NCBI GenBank assembly: GCA_016869285.1
Contig: VGEN01000002.1
Span: forward strand, 1-64,000
DNA: 64,000 bases
Source: Alphaproteobacteria bacterium
GTDB taxonomy: Bacteria > Pseudomonadota > Alphaproteobacteria > SHVZ01
Direction: 5' to 3'
Part shown: in pieces, positions 16,165 through 24,922 of the stretch
Position numbering within the stretch: position 1 is the first letter of the stretch
Layout of the letters: every line of letters begins with the position of its first letter
Notes under the pieces: model-generated
Database searches by the model: none
Told to the model about the DNA's origin: nothing
The model's input: the letters and a program-made list of their open reading frames with translations, nothing else
Program-made: the position numbers and the translations under genes

Positions 16165-17889
16165 CTATTCGGCCGCGGCAGCGGTCGGGAGGGGAGCGGC
16201 TTCGAGTTCGATCTTGTCGTCATGCAGCACGTCCAGGCTGGAGCGATGGCCGATGCTGACGATGCCGACCTCCGGCAGATGCTTGCGGAGCAGCTTGTAG
16301 AGCCTTGCCTCGCTCTCCTCGTCGAGCGCGGCGGTGCCCTCGTCGATGAAGATGAAGTCCGGCTTGTGCAGGATGGCGCGTGCGAAGGCGACGCGCTGCT
16401 GCTCGCCGCCGGAAAGAAAGAGCTGCCAGTTCTCGTCGCGGTCGAGCTGGCCGGCCAGGCGCGGCAGGCCGCATTCCTCGAGCAGCCTTTCCAGCGTGTC
16501 GTCGTCGACCTCGATCATTTCGGGAAAGATCAAGGCGTCCCTTAGCTTGCCGATCGGCAGGTAAGGGCGCTGCGGCATGAAGAGCACGTGCTTGCCGGCG
16601 GGAATGCGGACGAAGCCTTCGCCGAAGGGCCAGATGCCCGAGATGGTGCGCAGCAGGCTCGACTTCCCCGAGCCGGTTGGCCCGGTCACCAGGACCGACC
16701 GGCTCGGCGGGAATTCGAGGCTGAGATCCTTGAACAGGCTGCGGCCGCCGGGCAGCGCGATGGTGAGCCCGTGAACCGCGACCTGCGCCTGGTCGGTCTC
16801 CTCGACCGTCACCGAGGATTTGTGCGCCTCGACATCGACCTCGCCGAGCGCATCGGTGAAGCCGGTCAGGCGGCGCACTACCGCGTTCCACTCGGCGATC
16901 AGGTAGAACGAGTCGACGAGGAAGGAGAGCGCGTTCTGCACCTGGCCGAAAGCCGAGGCGATCTGCATCAGCCCGCCGAGCTGGATCTCGCGGGCGAAGA
17001 AGCGCGGCGCGGCGACGACCAGCGGAAAGATGATCGCGAGCTGGTTATAGGCGGCAGTGAACCATTGCAGGTTCTTCCGCCGATACATAATCGAGTGGAA
17101 GTTCCTGACCACGTGATCGAAGGCGTTGGAGAGCGAGACTCGCTCCGCCTCCTCGCCCTTCCATAGGGCGACAGCCTCGGCGTTCTCGCGCAGGCGTGAC
17201 ATACGGAAGCGGAAATCCGCCTCGACGCGCTGCTGGACGAAATTGAGCGGAACGAGCCGGGCGCCGATCCGCGCCGTGAGCCAGCTCCCGAACAGCGCAT
17301 AGATGAGCGCCGCCCAGCACATATAGCCCGGGATTTCCCAGGTGCCGCCGCCCGGCAAAGGTACGCGGAGGATGCCCGAGAGCGTCCACAAGATGGTGAC
17401 GAAAGAGATAAGCGTCACCACCGAGTTCATGAACCCCAAGCCTAGGGTCAGCGTTTTCTCGACGAAGAGGTTGATATCTTCGCCGATGCGCTGGTCGGGG
17501 TTGTCGGTTTCGCCCTTGGTGACCTGGAGCCGGTAGAAGCGCTGCTCGCCGAGCCAGGCGGCGAGATACTCGCGCGTGAGCCAGCGCCGCCAGCGGATCT
17601 GGAGCATCTGGTTGAGGTAGAGCTGGTAGACCGAGACCAGCACGAAGACGAGGGCTAAGCCCGCGAAGATCGCGAGCTGCTTGTAGAACTCGCCTTCGTT
17701 GAACTCCTGGACCGCGTTGTAGAAGTCGGCGTTCCAGGTGTTGAAGCGGACGTTGATTGCGATCAGGCCGAGATTGAGGCCGATCACCGCGGCGAGCAGC
17801 CCGCGTCCCGCCCATCGGTCCTCCGACGACCAATAAGGACCGGTCAGGCGCCAGAGCGCCTTGAAGAAGACGAGACCAGGCCAAGCCAT
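16165..17889 (-). CDS. SbmA/BacA-like ABC transporter (membrane domain fused to ATPase), copy 1
   Basis: 574 residues. The membrane domain (about 1-340) is of the SbmA/BacA type, with signatures NTWNADFYNAVQEF, YLNQMLQIRWRRWLT and NPDQRIGEDI. The ATPase domain has Walker A GPTGSGKSS, signature LSGGEQQR, Walker B FIFIDEG and switch histidine IGHR. COG4178 members of this layout (YddA, VLCFA-like) move peptides, vitamin B12 or very-long-chain acyl groups across the inner membrane; the direction is uncertain. ATG 17889 has GGGAG six bases upstream. It is the second of two tandem paralogues (see 17977-19686), separated by 87 bases with no gene. Confidence 0.9.
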   Translation of the reverse strand: MAWPGLVFFKALWRLTGPYWSSEDRWAGRGLLAAVIGLNLGLIAINVRFNTWNADFYNAVQEFNEGEFYKQLAIFAGLALVFVLVSVYQLYLNQMLQIRWRRWLTREYLAAWLGEQRFYRLQVTKGETDNPDQRIGEDINLFVEKTLTLGLGFMNSVVTLISFVTILWTLSGILRVPLPGGGTWEIPGYMCWAALIYALFGSWLTARIGARLVPLNFVQQRVEADFRFRMSRLRENAEAVALWKGEEAERVSLSNAFDHVVRNFHSIMYRRKNLQWFTAAYNQLAIIFPLVVAAPRFFAREIQLGGLMQIASAFGQVQNALSFLVDSFYLIAEWNAVVRRLTGFTDALGEVDVEAHKSSVTVEETDQAQVAVHGLTIALPGGRSLFKDLSLEFPPSRSVLVTGPTGSGKSSLLRTISGIWPFGEGFVRIPAGKHVLFMPQRPYLPIGKLRDALIFPEMIEVDDDTLERLLEECGLPRLAGQLDRDENWQLFLSGGEQQRVAFARAILHKPDFIFIDEGTAALDEESEARLYKLLRKHLPEVGIVSIGHRSSLDVLHDDKIELEAAPLPTAAAAE

Positions 17890-17976
17890 CCGCAGCTCCC
17901 AGGCACCCGGCGGCGGTGCCGGCCCTGAGAGAAACGCCGTCCCCCTAGGGGAGGTTCATGAACGGATCTTCGGTTC

Positions 17977-19686
17977 TCACGCAGGCGCCGCGCTCGGCAC
18001 TAGCTTGATCTCCTCATCGTGAAGAGCCTTCAGCGTCGTGCGGTGGCCGATGCTGACGATCCCCGCCTCGGGCAGGCGTTCGCGGATCAACTCATAGAGC
18101 TTGCGCTCGCTGTCCTCGTCGAGCGCCGCGGTTGCCTCGTCGAGGAAGAGGAAATCGCCGCCATGGAGGAGGGCGCGGGCGATCGCGACGCGCTGCTGCT
18201 CGCCGCCGGAAAGGAAGAGCTGCCAATTCTCGCTGCGATCCAGCTGGTCCGCGAGGCGGGAAAGGCCGGCATCGGTCAGCGCCTTAGACAGGGTTGCGTC
18301 GTCGGCCTGCACGCCACCCGGGAAGAGGAGGGCCTGGCGCAGCGTGCCGATCGGCAGATAAGGCTTCTGCGGCAGGAACAGCATCCGCTTACCCTGCGGC
18401 AGATGGACCTTGCCCTGGCCGAAGGGCCAGATGCCGGCTATCGCCCGCATGAGGCTTGACTTGCCCGAACCCGTGGGTCCGGTCACCAGGACCGACTTCT
18501 TCTGCGGGAAAGCGAGGCTCAGCTTGTCGAAGAGGCGTCGTCCGCCGGGAATATCGATGGCAAGGTCGTCGACGGCCACTTCCGGCTTGGCCTGCTCGTC
18601 GCGGACGATTCCGGTCTCGGTCGCCATCTCGTCGACCCGATCGAGAGCATGGGTGAAGGTGGTCAGGCGGTCGACCACCGCCTTCCACTCGGCGATCGTC
18701 GCGTAGGAGCTGACGAAGAACGAGAGCGCGTTCTGCACCTGGCCGAATGCGGAGTTGATCTGCATCAGTCCGCCGAGCTGGATCTCGCCGGCGAAATAGC
18801 GGGGCGCCGCCACGACAAAGGGGAAGATGATGGCGGCCTGCGCGTAGAAGGTGGTGAACCAGGTGAGGTCTTTCTGCTTCTTCATGATGGCGAAGAAGTT
18901 GCCGACGACCAGGTGGAAGGATTCCTTGAGCGAAAGCCGCTCGGCGTCATCGCCGCGCCAGAGAGCGACCGCTTCCGAGTTCTCCCGAAGCCGCGCCATG
19001 CGGAATCGAAAGTCGGCCTCGAAACGTTGCTGGTTGAAGTTCAGTCCGACGAGCGGCACGCCGATCTTGTGCGTGAGCCAGGTGCCGATGACGGCATAGA
19101 CGAGCGCCGCCCAGCACATGTAGCCGGGGATCTCGAAGCTGCCGCCCCAAGGCAGGGGAACTTCGAGGTCGCCTGAGATCGTCCACAGCAGCGCAATAAA
19201 CGACACCAGCGTGACGACCGAGTTCATGATGCCGAGCCCGATCCCCAGCGTCTTCTGCACGAACTGCTGAATATCCTCGCTGATGCGTTGATCGGGGTTG
19301 TCCGTGCCGGTGGCGTTGATCTGCATACGATAGAAGCGGTTCTCGCTGACCCAGGTGTCGAGGTAGCGGTCGGTCAGCCATCTGCGCCAGCGGATCTGCA
19401 GCATCTGATTGAGATAGAGCTGGTAGACGCCGACGCAGATATAGGCGACGGCGAGTCCGCTGAAGATCATGATTTGCCGGTAGAACTCGGGAGCGTCCTT
19501 GTTCTGCAGCGTGTTGTAGAAATCGTTGTACCAATTGGTGAACATGACGCTGAGCCCGACCGTGCCGAGATTGAGCCCGATCACCACCGCAAGGAGTCCT
19601 CGCCCAGCCCAGCGGTCCTCCGACCACCAGTAAGGCGCGGCCAGGCGCCAAAAGTCGGCGAAGAAGCTCTTCGGGGCGTCGGCCAT
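17977..19686 (-). CDS. SbmA/BacA-like ABC transporter (membrane domain fused to ATPase), copy 2
   Basis: A 569-residue paralogue of the downstream gene, alike along its whole length (SEDRWAGRGLLA, YQLYLNQMLQIRWRRWLT, EIPGYMCWAAL and LSGGEQQRVA occur in both). ATPase motifs are intact: GPTGSGKSS, FLFLDEATAALDE and IGHR. The two probably arose by tandem duplication and may form a heterodimer, since a functional unit needs two copies of each half. ATG 19686 has GGAG six bases upstream. The 103 bases before it hold no recognised element except a CATATG palindrome. Confidence 0.9.
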   Translation of the reverse strand: MADAPKSFFADFWRLAAPYWWSEDRWAGRGLLAVVIGLNLGTVGLSVMFTNWYNDFYNTLQNKDAPEFYRQIMIFSGLAVAYICVGVYQLYLNQMLQIRWRRWLTDRYLDTWVSENRFYRMQINATGTDNPDQRISEDIQQFVQKTLGIGLGIMNSVVTLVSFIALLWTISGDLEVPLPWGGSFEIPGYMCWAALVYAVIGTWLTHKIGVPLVGLNFNQQRFEADFRFRMARLRENSEAVALWRGDDAERLSLKESFHLVVGNFFAIMKKQKDLTWFTTFYAQAAIIFPFVVAAPRYFAGEIQLGGLMQINSAFGQVQNALSFFVSSYATIAEWKAVVDRLTTFTHALDRVDEMATETGIVRDEQAKPEVAVDDLAIDIPGGRRLFDKLSLAFPQKKSVLVTGPTGSGKSSLMRAIAGIWPFGQGKVHLPQGKRMLFLPQKPYLPIGTLRQALLFPGGVQADDATLSKALTDAGLSRLADQLDRSENWQLFLSGGEQQRVAIARALLHGGDFLFLDEATAALDEDSERKLYELIRERLPEAGIVSIGHRTTLKALHDEEIKLVPSAAPA

Positions 19687-19789
19687 GACAGGCTCCGTCG
19701 GATGAGGCGAAAGGGCAGGCGTGGGGCGCGGGAGACTTCAGCTCCGCAATCGGACATTCATATGGCGAATTGAACGCGGGAAGACGGCG

Positions 19790-20137
19790 TCAGGCCTCGA
19801 CGTCGAGGAACTCGCCGCGGCGGAGCTCGCGCTCGGCCGCGGGCTGGCCGGTCAGGGCGAGCTTGCGGAACTCGGGCGGCTCGCTCTTGGGCTCGGGCGC
19901 CGCCGGCTTCTCCGCCTCGTTGGGAGCGCGCGTTCGGACCTCGACGCGGTCGATAGTGGTGAAAGGCTTGGGCTCGCGCCGCTCAATGAAGCGGGCTTCG
20001 CGCCGGATGGTCTGGTTGGTGTCGACCGCGCCGCCGACAATGGCCAGGGCTTGGCGCACGCCCGACCCGACCCCGCTGTAGCTCGGCGTCGGAGCCGGGG
20101 TGGCGATCTGGGTCAGTCCGGTTACGGTCACAGCCAT
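19790..20137 (-). CDS. Small unknown protein, possible relative of 15189-15464
   Basis: 115 residues: a short hydrophobic start (MAVTVTGLTQIATPAP), a middle with FIERREPKPFTTIDRVEVR, a Pro/Glu/Lys-rich linker and the tail RRGEFLDVEA. It has no signal peptide or membrane helix. I do not recognise a named family. It shares its general plan and the upstream 11-mer ATACCTAAAAC (20164-20174) with the gene at 15189-15464. A TATTAT -10-like box lies on the minus strand at 20185-20180. Confidence 0.55.
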   Translation of the reverse strand: MAVTVTGLTQIATPAPTPSYSGVGSGVRQALAIVGGAVDTNQTIRREARFIERREPKPFTTIDRVEVRTRAPNEAEKPAAPEPKSEPPEFRKLALTGQPAAERELRRGEFLDVEA

Positions 20138-20194
20138 GCCAAGGGCCCCTGGAGTCTCCAGAGATACCTAAAACACAAGATAATACCGCGAAGT

Positions 20195-20212
20195 TCCCCC
20201 AATCAAGGGGGA
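20195..20212 (-). terminator. Hairpin after efp
   Basis: TCCCCC and GGGGGA pair around a six-base loop, 17 bases after the efp stop. No T-run follows, so termination would be weak. Confidence 0.4.
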
Positions 20213-20228
20213 GGGACGAAGGCATCGG

Positions 20229-20795
20229 TCAGTCCTTGGCGCGCTCGAGGTAGCTGCCGTCCTCGGTGTTCACCACGATCTTGGTCCCCGCCGTGATGAA
20301 GGGGGGCACCATGACGCGAACGCCGTTCGACATGATGGCCGGCTTGTAGGAGGAGGCCGCGGTTTGGCCCTTCACCACCGGATCGGCCTCGACCACCTCC
20401 AGGACGACTTTCTGCGGCAGGGAGAGCGAGACCGGCTTTCCCTCGTGCATCTTCATGTCGACCTTCATCCCGTCCTGAAGGAAGACGGCTGGGTCGCCGA
20501 TGATGTCCTTCGGCACCTGGATCTGGTCGTAGGTCTCGATGTCCATGAAGGTGTAATTGTCGCCGTCCTGGAACAGGTACTGGAACTCGCGCTCGTCGAT
20601 ATAGGCGCGCTCCACCGTCTCCTGGGTGCGGAACCGCTCGGTCACCTTGATGCCGTCGGAAAGCCGGCGGAGATCGACCTGGGTCACGGGCGTGCCCTTG
20701 CCGGGCTGGATATTCTCGGCCCGGATGACCGCGAACAGATGGCCGTTATGCTCGATCACATGGCCCGAGCGGAGCGTGTTGGCGTTGACTTTCAC
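20229..20795 (-). CDS. efp: Elongation factor P
   Basis: The 188-residue translation factor that rescues ribosomes stalled on polyproline. The three barrel domains are of normal length. The loop PGKGTP places the modifiable lysine at position 33 (Lys34 in E. coli), which EpmA beta-lysylates; epmA is divergently encoded 96 bases away, supporting that modification here. The epmB aminomutase is not in the window. The start is GTG; an upstream ATG is out of frame. The C-terminal block is [19 protein letters not shown]. Confidence 0.96.
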   Translation of the reverse strand: MKVNANTLRSGHVIEHNGHLFAVIRAENIQPGKGTPVTQVDLRRLSDGIKVTERFRTQETVERAYIDEREFQYLFQDGDNYTFMDIETYDQIQVPKDIIGDPAVFLQDGMKVDMKMHEGKPVSLSLPQKVVLEVVEADPVVKGQTAASSYKPAIMSNGVRVMVPPFITAGTKIVVNTEDGSYLERAKD

Positions 20796-20891
20796 GGCAC
20801 ATCCCGAGAGGTTGCCTGGACTTGCGGCGCGTGCTCGTAGCAGGTCGCCCCGCCCCTTGCAACGCTCCCCGGCTCAAAATCCCTGAAGGCG

Positions 20892-21947
20892 ATGCCGCGT
20901 TCCCCGATCCCTGCCTGGCACGCCGCCACCTACGCCCGCCGCCGCCCGTTCCTCCTCCAGCGCGCCCGGATCCTGGCCGCGATCAGGGCTTGGTTCCTGG
21001 ATCACGGCTTCGTCGAGGTCGAGACGCCGGCCTTGCAGGTCTCGCCTGGACTGGAGCCGCATCTGAAGGCCTTTCCGACGGTGCTGGAGGCGCCGGACGG
21101 GACCACGTCGCGCCTCTATCTCCATACCTCGCCCGAATTCGCGATGAAGAAGCTGCTGGTGGCCGGGGAGCCCCGCATCTTCCAGATGGCGCGGGTCTTC
21201 CGGAACGGCGAGCGCTCGGCGACCCATCACCCGGAATTCACCATGCTGGAGTGGTACCGCGCCGGAGAGGGCTATGAGCGGCTGATGGCCGATTGCGAAG
21301 GCCTGGTCGAGGCGGCGGCGAAGGCGGCGGGATCGTCAGAGCTGCTCTGGCGCGGACGCCGGGCCGTGCCGGCAGCACCCTTCGAGCGCCTGACCGTCGC
21401 CGAGGCCTTCCGGCGCCATACCGGCATCGATCCCTTCGTCTTCCTGCCGGCGCCGGGCAGCTTCGATGTGGCGGGCTTCGCCCGCGCGGCGCGTTCGCTC
21501 GGCGTCACCATCGCCGCTGATGACGGCTGGGACGATATCTTCTTCAAGCTCTTCCTCGACCGCATCGAGCCGAAGCTGGGTCACCCCGAGCCGACGCTGC
21601 TCGCCGACTACCCGATCCACATGGCTGCGCTCTCGCGGCCGAAGGCGGAAGCGCCGCATCTTGCCGAACGCTTCGAGCTCTACATCGCCGGCCTCGAGCT
21701 CGCGAACGCCTTCGGCGAGCTGACCGACGTGCCTGAGCAGCGCCGCCGCTTCGAAGCCGATATGGAATTGAAGCAGCGCCTCTACGACCTCCGCTACCCG
21801 ATCGACGAGGACTTCCTCGCCGCGCTCGCGTCGATGCCGGAGGCTTCCGGCATCGCGCTCGGCCTCGACCGTCTGGTCATGCTCGCGACGGGTGCGGAGA
21901 AGATCGACGACGTGCTCTGGCTGCCGGTTTCCGAGACGGGTTCCTGA
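20892..21947 (+). CDS. epmA: EF-P beta-lysine ligase EpmA (GenX/PoxA)
   Basis: A 351-residue class II lysyl-tRNA-synthetase-like enzyme that attaches (R)-beta-lysine to EF-P. It lacks the N-terminal anticodon-binding domain of LysS. Class II motifs are visible: motif 1 region GFVEVETPALQVSPG, motif 2 FRNGERSATHHPEFTMLEW and motif 3 ASGIALGLDRLVML. It begins a plus-strand run: its stop overlaps the next start in TGATG. Divergence from efp keeps the enzyme and its substrate under one control region. Confidence 0.94.
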   Translation: MPRSPIPAWHAATYARRRPFLLQRARILAAIRAWFLDHGFVEVETPALQVSPGLEPHLKAFPTVLEAPDGTTSRLYLHTSPEFAMKKLLVAGEPRIFQMARVFRNGERSATHHPEFTMLEWYRAGEGYERLMADCEGLVEAAAKAAGSSELLWRGRRAVPAAPFERLTVAEAFRRHTGIDPFVFLPAPGSFDVAGFARAARSLGVTIAADDGWDDIFFKLFLDRIEPKLGHPEPTLLADYPIHMAALSRPKAEAPHLAERFELYIAGLELANAFGELTDVPEQRRRFEADMELKQRLYDLRYPIDEDFLAALASMPEASGIALGLDRLVMLATGAEKIDDVLWLPVSETGS

Positions 21948-22840
21948 TGCAGCAGAACATTCTCCGCGGCATCCTCTTCATGTGCGCGGCGTCGGCGATC
22001 TTCCCGATCATGAATGCGATGGTGAAGCATCTCTCAGCCGAGCTGCCGACCTTCGAGATCGTTTGGGCGCGGAACCTGAGCCACCTCGTCTTCGTCATCC
22101 TGCTCTTCGGGCCGCGCTATGGCTGGCGGCTCGCGGCGACGAACCGGCTCGGCAGTCAGATCCTGCGCTCCTCCTTCTTCCTCGGATCGAACATCTTCTA
22201 CTTCGCCGCGATCTCCGTCGTGCCGCTGGCCGAGGCCTCGGCGATCTCCTTCGTCTCGCCCTTTCTGGTCGCGATCTTCGCCGCCTTCGTGCTCGGCGAG
22301 CGCGTCGGCATCGGGCATTGGATCGCGATCATGGTCAGTTTCGTCGGCGCGCTGATCATCATCCAGCCGGGATCGGGGCACCTGCCGTGGCAGGCGGTCT
22401 TCGTGCTGTGCAGCTCCACCTGCTACGCGATCTACCAGGTCATGACGCGCGGTGTCGCCGGCGACGACTCGCCGGAGACCTCGGTCTTCTATGCCGCGCT
22501 GGTCGGGTCGGTGATCATGTCGCTCGCCGTTCCCTTCATCTGGGTGACGCCGTCAGGCCTGATCACCGTTATCGAGCTCTCGATCCTCGGCGTCTTCGGC
22601 GGGCTCGGCCATTATTGCGTCGCGCGTGCGCTGATGTGGGGGCCGGCACCGGTGATCGCGCCGTTTCAGTATTTCCAGCTTCTGGCGGCGAGCCTGTTCG
22701 GCTTCTTCATCTTTGGCGACATGCCGAGCATCTGGACCGGCGTCGGCGCGGTCATCATCATTGCGGCCGGTGTCACCATCATGGTTCGCGCGCGTCGCGA
22801 GGAACGCGCGAAGACGGAGAGCGGGGAGCACGCGGCATGA
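21947..22840 (+). CDS. EamA/DMT-family membrane transporter
   Basis: 297 residues with ten predicted membrane helices in two EamA repeats (about 8-140 and 150-285). Family marks include NAMVKHLSAELPTFEIVWAR in the first repeat and the GLGHYCVARALMWGPAPVIA turn in the second. Members export metabolites or amino acids; the substrate is unknown. Start and stop overlap epmA (TGATG) and glk (ATGA), so the three are translated as one unit, although no functional link is obvious. Confidence 0.88.
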   Translation: MQQNILRGILFMCAASAIFPIMNAMVKHLSAELPTFEIVWARNLSHLVFVILLFGPRYGWRLAATNRLGSQILRSSFFLGSNIFYFAAISVVPLAEASAISFVSPFLVAIFAAFVLGERVGIGHWIAIMVSFVGALIIIQPGSGHLPWQAVFVLCSSTCYAIYQVMTRGVAGDDSPETSVFYAALVGSVIMSLAVPFIWVTPSGLITVIELSILGVFGGLGHYCVARALMWGPAPVIAPFQYFQLLAASLFGFFIFGDMPSIWTGVGAVIIIAAGVTIMVRARREERAKTESGEHAA

Positions 22841-23796
22841 GTTCCTGGCCTGCGCTGGTCGTCGATCTCGGCGGCACCAATGTTCGGCTCGGCCTGGTAG
22901 ACGGCCCGGATGCCGAGCCGCGCGCGATCACGGAGCGGCTGCTCGCCGATGGCGGCGATTTCGAGCAGACGATCGCCGAGTACCTGAAGGGCGTCGGGGC
23001 GCGCGTTCCCGCAGCCGCGCTCGCCGTCAACGGCCCGGTGACGGAGGATGAGGTCAAGCCGAGCAACTCGCCCTGGCACTTCTCGATCTCGCACCTCAAG
23101 CGCGCCCTCGGCTTCGATCACCTGCTCGTGATCAACGACTTCCACGCACTTGCCCTGGCGCTGCCGAGGCTCGGCGCCGGCGACCTCGCGCCGCTCGGCG
23201 GTGGGAAGGCGCAGCCTGAGGGCACCCGCGTCGTCCTCGGCCCGGGCACCGGCTTGGGCGTCGCCGCCCTCATCCGTCATCGCGGAGCGTGGGTGCCGGT
23301 CCCGAGCGAAGCCGGACAGATGAGCTTCGCGCCGCTCGACGAGCGGGAGGCCCGCGTCGCCGCGATTCTCGCGCGCTCCGGCCGCGTGACGATCGAGCGC
23401 GTCGTCTGCGGGCCCGGCCTGCTCGAGATCGATCACGCGCTGGCGGAAATCGCCGGGACCACCTCGACGCGGACGCGTCCTGAGGAAGTGGCGGAGGGAG
23501 CACTCGCGGGCGACGCACGCGGCGCCCGGGCGCTCGACATGTTCTTTTCCGCCCTCGGCTCGGTCGCCGGGGATGCGGCTCTCAGCTTCTGTGCCACCGG
23601 AGGTGTCTTCCTCGCCGGCGGCATCCTGCCGAAGCTGCTGATACCGCTCGGCGCCAGCCATTTCCGCACCCGCTTCGAGGACAAGGCACCGCTCGCCGAG
23701 CTGGTTCGGGCGATTCCTACTTCTGTCATAACCCGCGCTTATTCTGGGCTCTTTGGTGCTGCCCAGGCTTTGGCCGAAGACAACGAACATTCATGA
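22837..23796 (+). CDS. glk: Glucokinase
   Basis: The 319-residue glucokinase phosphorylates glucose with ATP at the entry to glycolysis. The phosphate-1 motif VDLGGTNVRLGLVDG is at the N-terminus, the sugar-binding catalytic Asp is in VINDFHALA, the ATP motif is LGPGTGLGV, and the phosphate-2/adenosine region is GGVFLAGGILPKL. Length is typical of the bacterial Glk (not ROK) family. The start overlaps the DMT gene stop in ATGA. The following operon may carry sugar-related functions. Confidence 0.92.
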   Translation: MSSWPALVVDLGGTNVRLGLVDGPDAEPRAITERLLADGGDFEQTIAEYLKGVGARVPAAALAVNGPVTEDEVKPSNSPWHFSISHLKRALGFDHLLVINDFHALALALPRLGAGDLAPLGGGKAQPEGTRVVLGPGTGLGVAALIRHRGAWVPVPSEAGQMSFAPLDEREARVAAILARSGRVTIERVVCGPGLLEIDHALAEIAGTTSTRTRPEEVAEGALAGDARGARALDMFFSALGSVAGDAALSFCATGGVFLAGGILPKLLIPLGASHFRTRFEDKAPLAELVRAIPTSVITRAYSGLFGAAQALAEDNEHS

Positions 23797-23803
23797 CAAA
23801 TTT

Positions 23804-23832
23804 TTGACAGAGGTCGGGGGCTGGGGCATCGT
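23804..23832 (+). promoter_or_regulatory. Candidate sigma-70 promoter of the ABC operon
   Basis: A perfect TTGACA (23804-23809) is followed after 17 bases by CATCGT (23827-23832), a poor -10 match. It lies in the 70-base gap between glk and the first binding-protein gene, so the operon could have its own start as well as readthrough from glk. Confidence 0.4.
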
Positions 23833-23866
23833 CCTGAGATCAATGAGAAGCCGTGGGAGGACCAAG

Positions 23867-24892
23867 ATGGCGCGCAAGTTTCTGATGTTCGGATTGGCGA
23901 TGGGAGCGGCGGTGCTGTTCGGCCCGGCCGACGCCCGCGCCCAACTCAATCTCTACTGCACCGTCCAGGAGGAGTGGTGCCGCGAGATGGTGACGGCCTT
24001 CGAAAAGGAGACCGGCGCCAAGGTCAACATGACCCGCAAGAGCTCCGGCGAGCTCTACGCGACGATCAAGGCCGAGGCCTCGAACCCGAAGGGCGACGTG
24101 TGGTGGGGCGGCACCGGCGACCCGCATCTGCAGGCCGCCGAAGAAGGCCTCACCGAGGAGTACAAATCGCCGAAGCTGGCCGAGCTCCAGGACTGGGCCG
24201 TTCGCCAGTGGGAGCAGTCCAAGGGCCGCACGGTCGGCATTTATGCCGGCGCGCTGGGCTACGGCTTCAACACCCAGCTGATCGCCAAGAAGGGCATTCC
24301 CGAGCCGAAGTGCTGGGCCGACCTTCTGAACCCGAAGCTCAAGGATGATGTGCAGGTCGCCGACCCGAACTCGTCCGGCACCTCCTACACCATGCTCGCC
24401 ACCATGGTGCAGCTGATGGGCGAGGAGAAGGGCTTCGACTATCTGAAGCAGCTTCACAAGAACATCAACCAGTACACCCGCTCCGGCGCGGCGCCGGCCA
24501 AGGCGACGAGCCTCGGCGAGACCGCGGTCGGCATCGTCTTCCAGCACGACATGGTGACGATGGTCGTCGATGGCGGCCCGATCAAGGTCGTCGCTCCCTG
24601 CGAGGGCACGGGCTACGAGATCGGCTCGATGAGCCTGATCAAGGGCGCCAAGAACATGGAGCTGGCGAAGAAATGGTACGACTGGGCGCTGACCCCGGCC
24701 GCCCAGGAGCTCGGCGCCAAGGCCAAGGCCTATCAGGTGCCGTCGAACAAGGCCGCCAAGGCCCCGCCGCAGGCGCCTGACCTCAAGACCATCAAGCTGA
24801 TCAATTACGACTTCGCCAAGTACGGCTCCTCGGCCGAGCGCACGCGTCTGCTCGCCAAGTGGGACAAAGAGGTGAAGAACCTGCCGAAGTAA
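23867..24892 (+). CDS. ABC transporter substrate-binding protein (AfuA/FbpA-like), first copy
   Basis: 341 residues with a signal peptide ending near ADARAQ. The fold is that of the AfuA/FbpA cluster, usually annotated as iron(III)-binding. Signatures are LYCTVQEEWC, GDVWWGGTGDPHLQAAEEG, GIYAGALGYGFNT and YTRSGAAPAKA. The adjacent tyrosine pair that binds ferric iron in FbpA is not apparent, and the conserved Cys residues (YC...WC, KCWADL, PCEGTG) suggest disulphides. Related AfuA proteins bind sugar phosphates, so iron should not be assumed. ATG 23867 follows GGGAGG; upstream in-frame codons are not credible. Confidence 0.88.
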   Translation: MARKFLMFGLAMGAAVLFGPADARAQLNLYCTVQEEWCREMVTAFEKETGAKVNMTRKSSGELYATIKAEASNPKGDVWWGGTGDPHLQAAEEGLTEEYKSPKLAELQDWAVRQWEQSKGRTVGIYAGALGYGFNTQLIAKKGIPEPKCWADLLNPKLKDDVQVADPNSSGTSYTMLATMVQLMGEEKGFDYLKQLHKNINQYTRSGAAPAKATSLGETAVGIVFQHDMVTMVVDGGPIKVVAPCEGTGYEIGSMSLIKGAKNMELAKKWYDWALTPAAQELGAKAKAYQVPSNKAAKAPPQAPDLKTIKLINYDFAKYGSSAERTRLLAKWDKEVKNLPK

Positions 24893-24922
24893 GACCCTCC
24901 GTCTCTCGGGGGAACGGTCGTC

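Noticed and set aside
17940-17951. TCCCCTAGGGGA-like palindrome between the two ABC genes as an operator
   Set aside because: It is a short GC palindrome with no paired element nearby; chance is likely in DNA of this composition.
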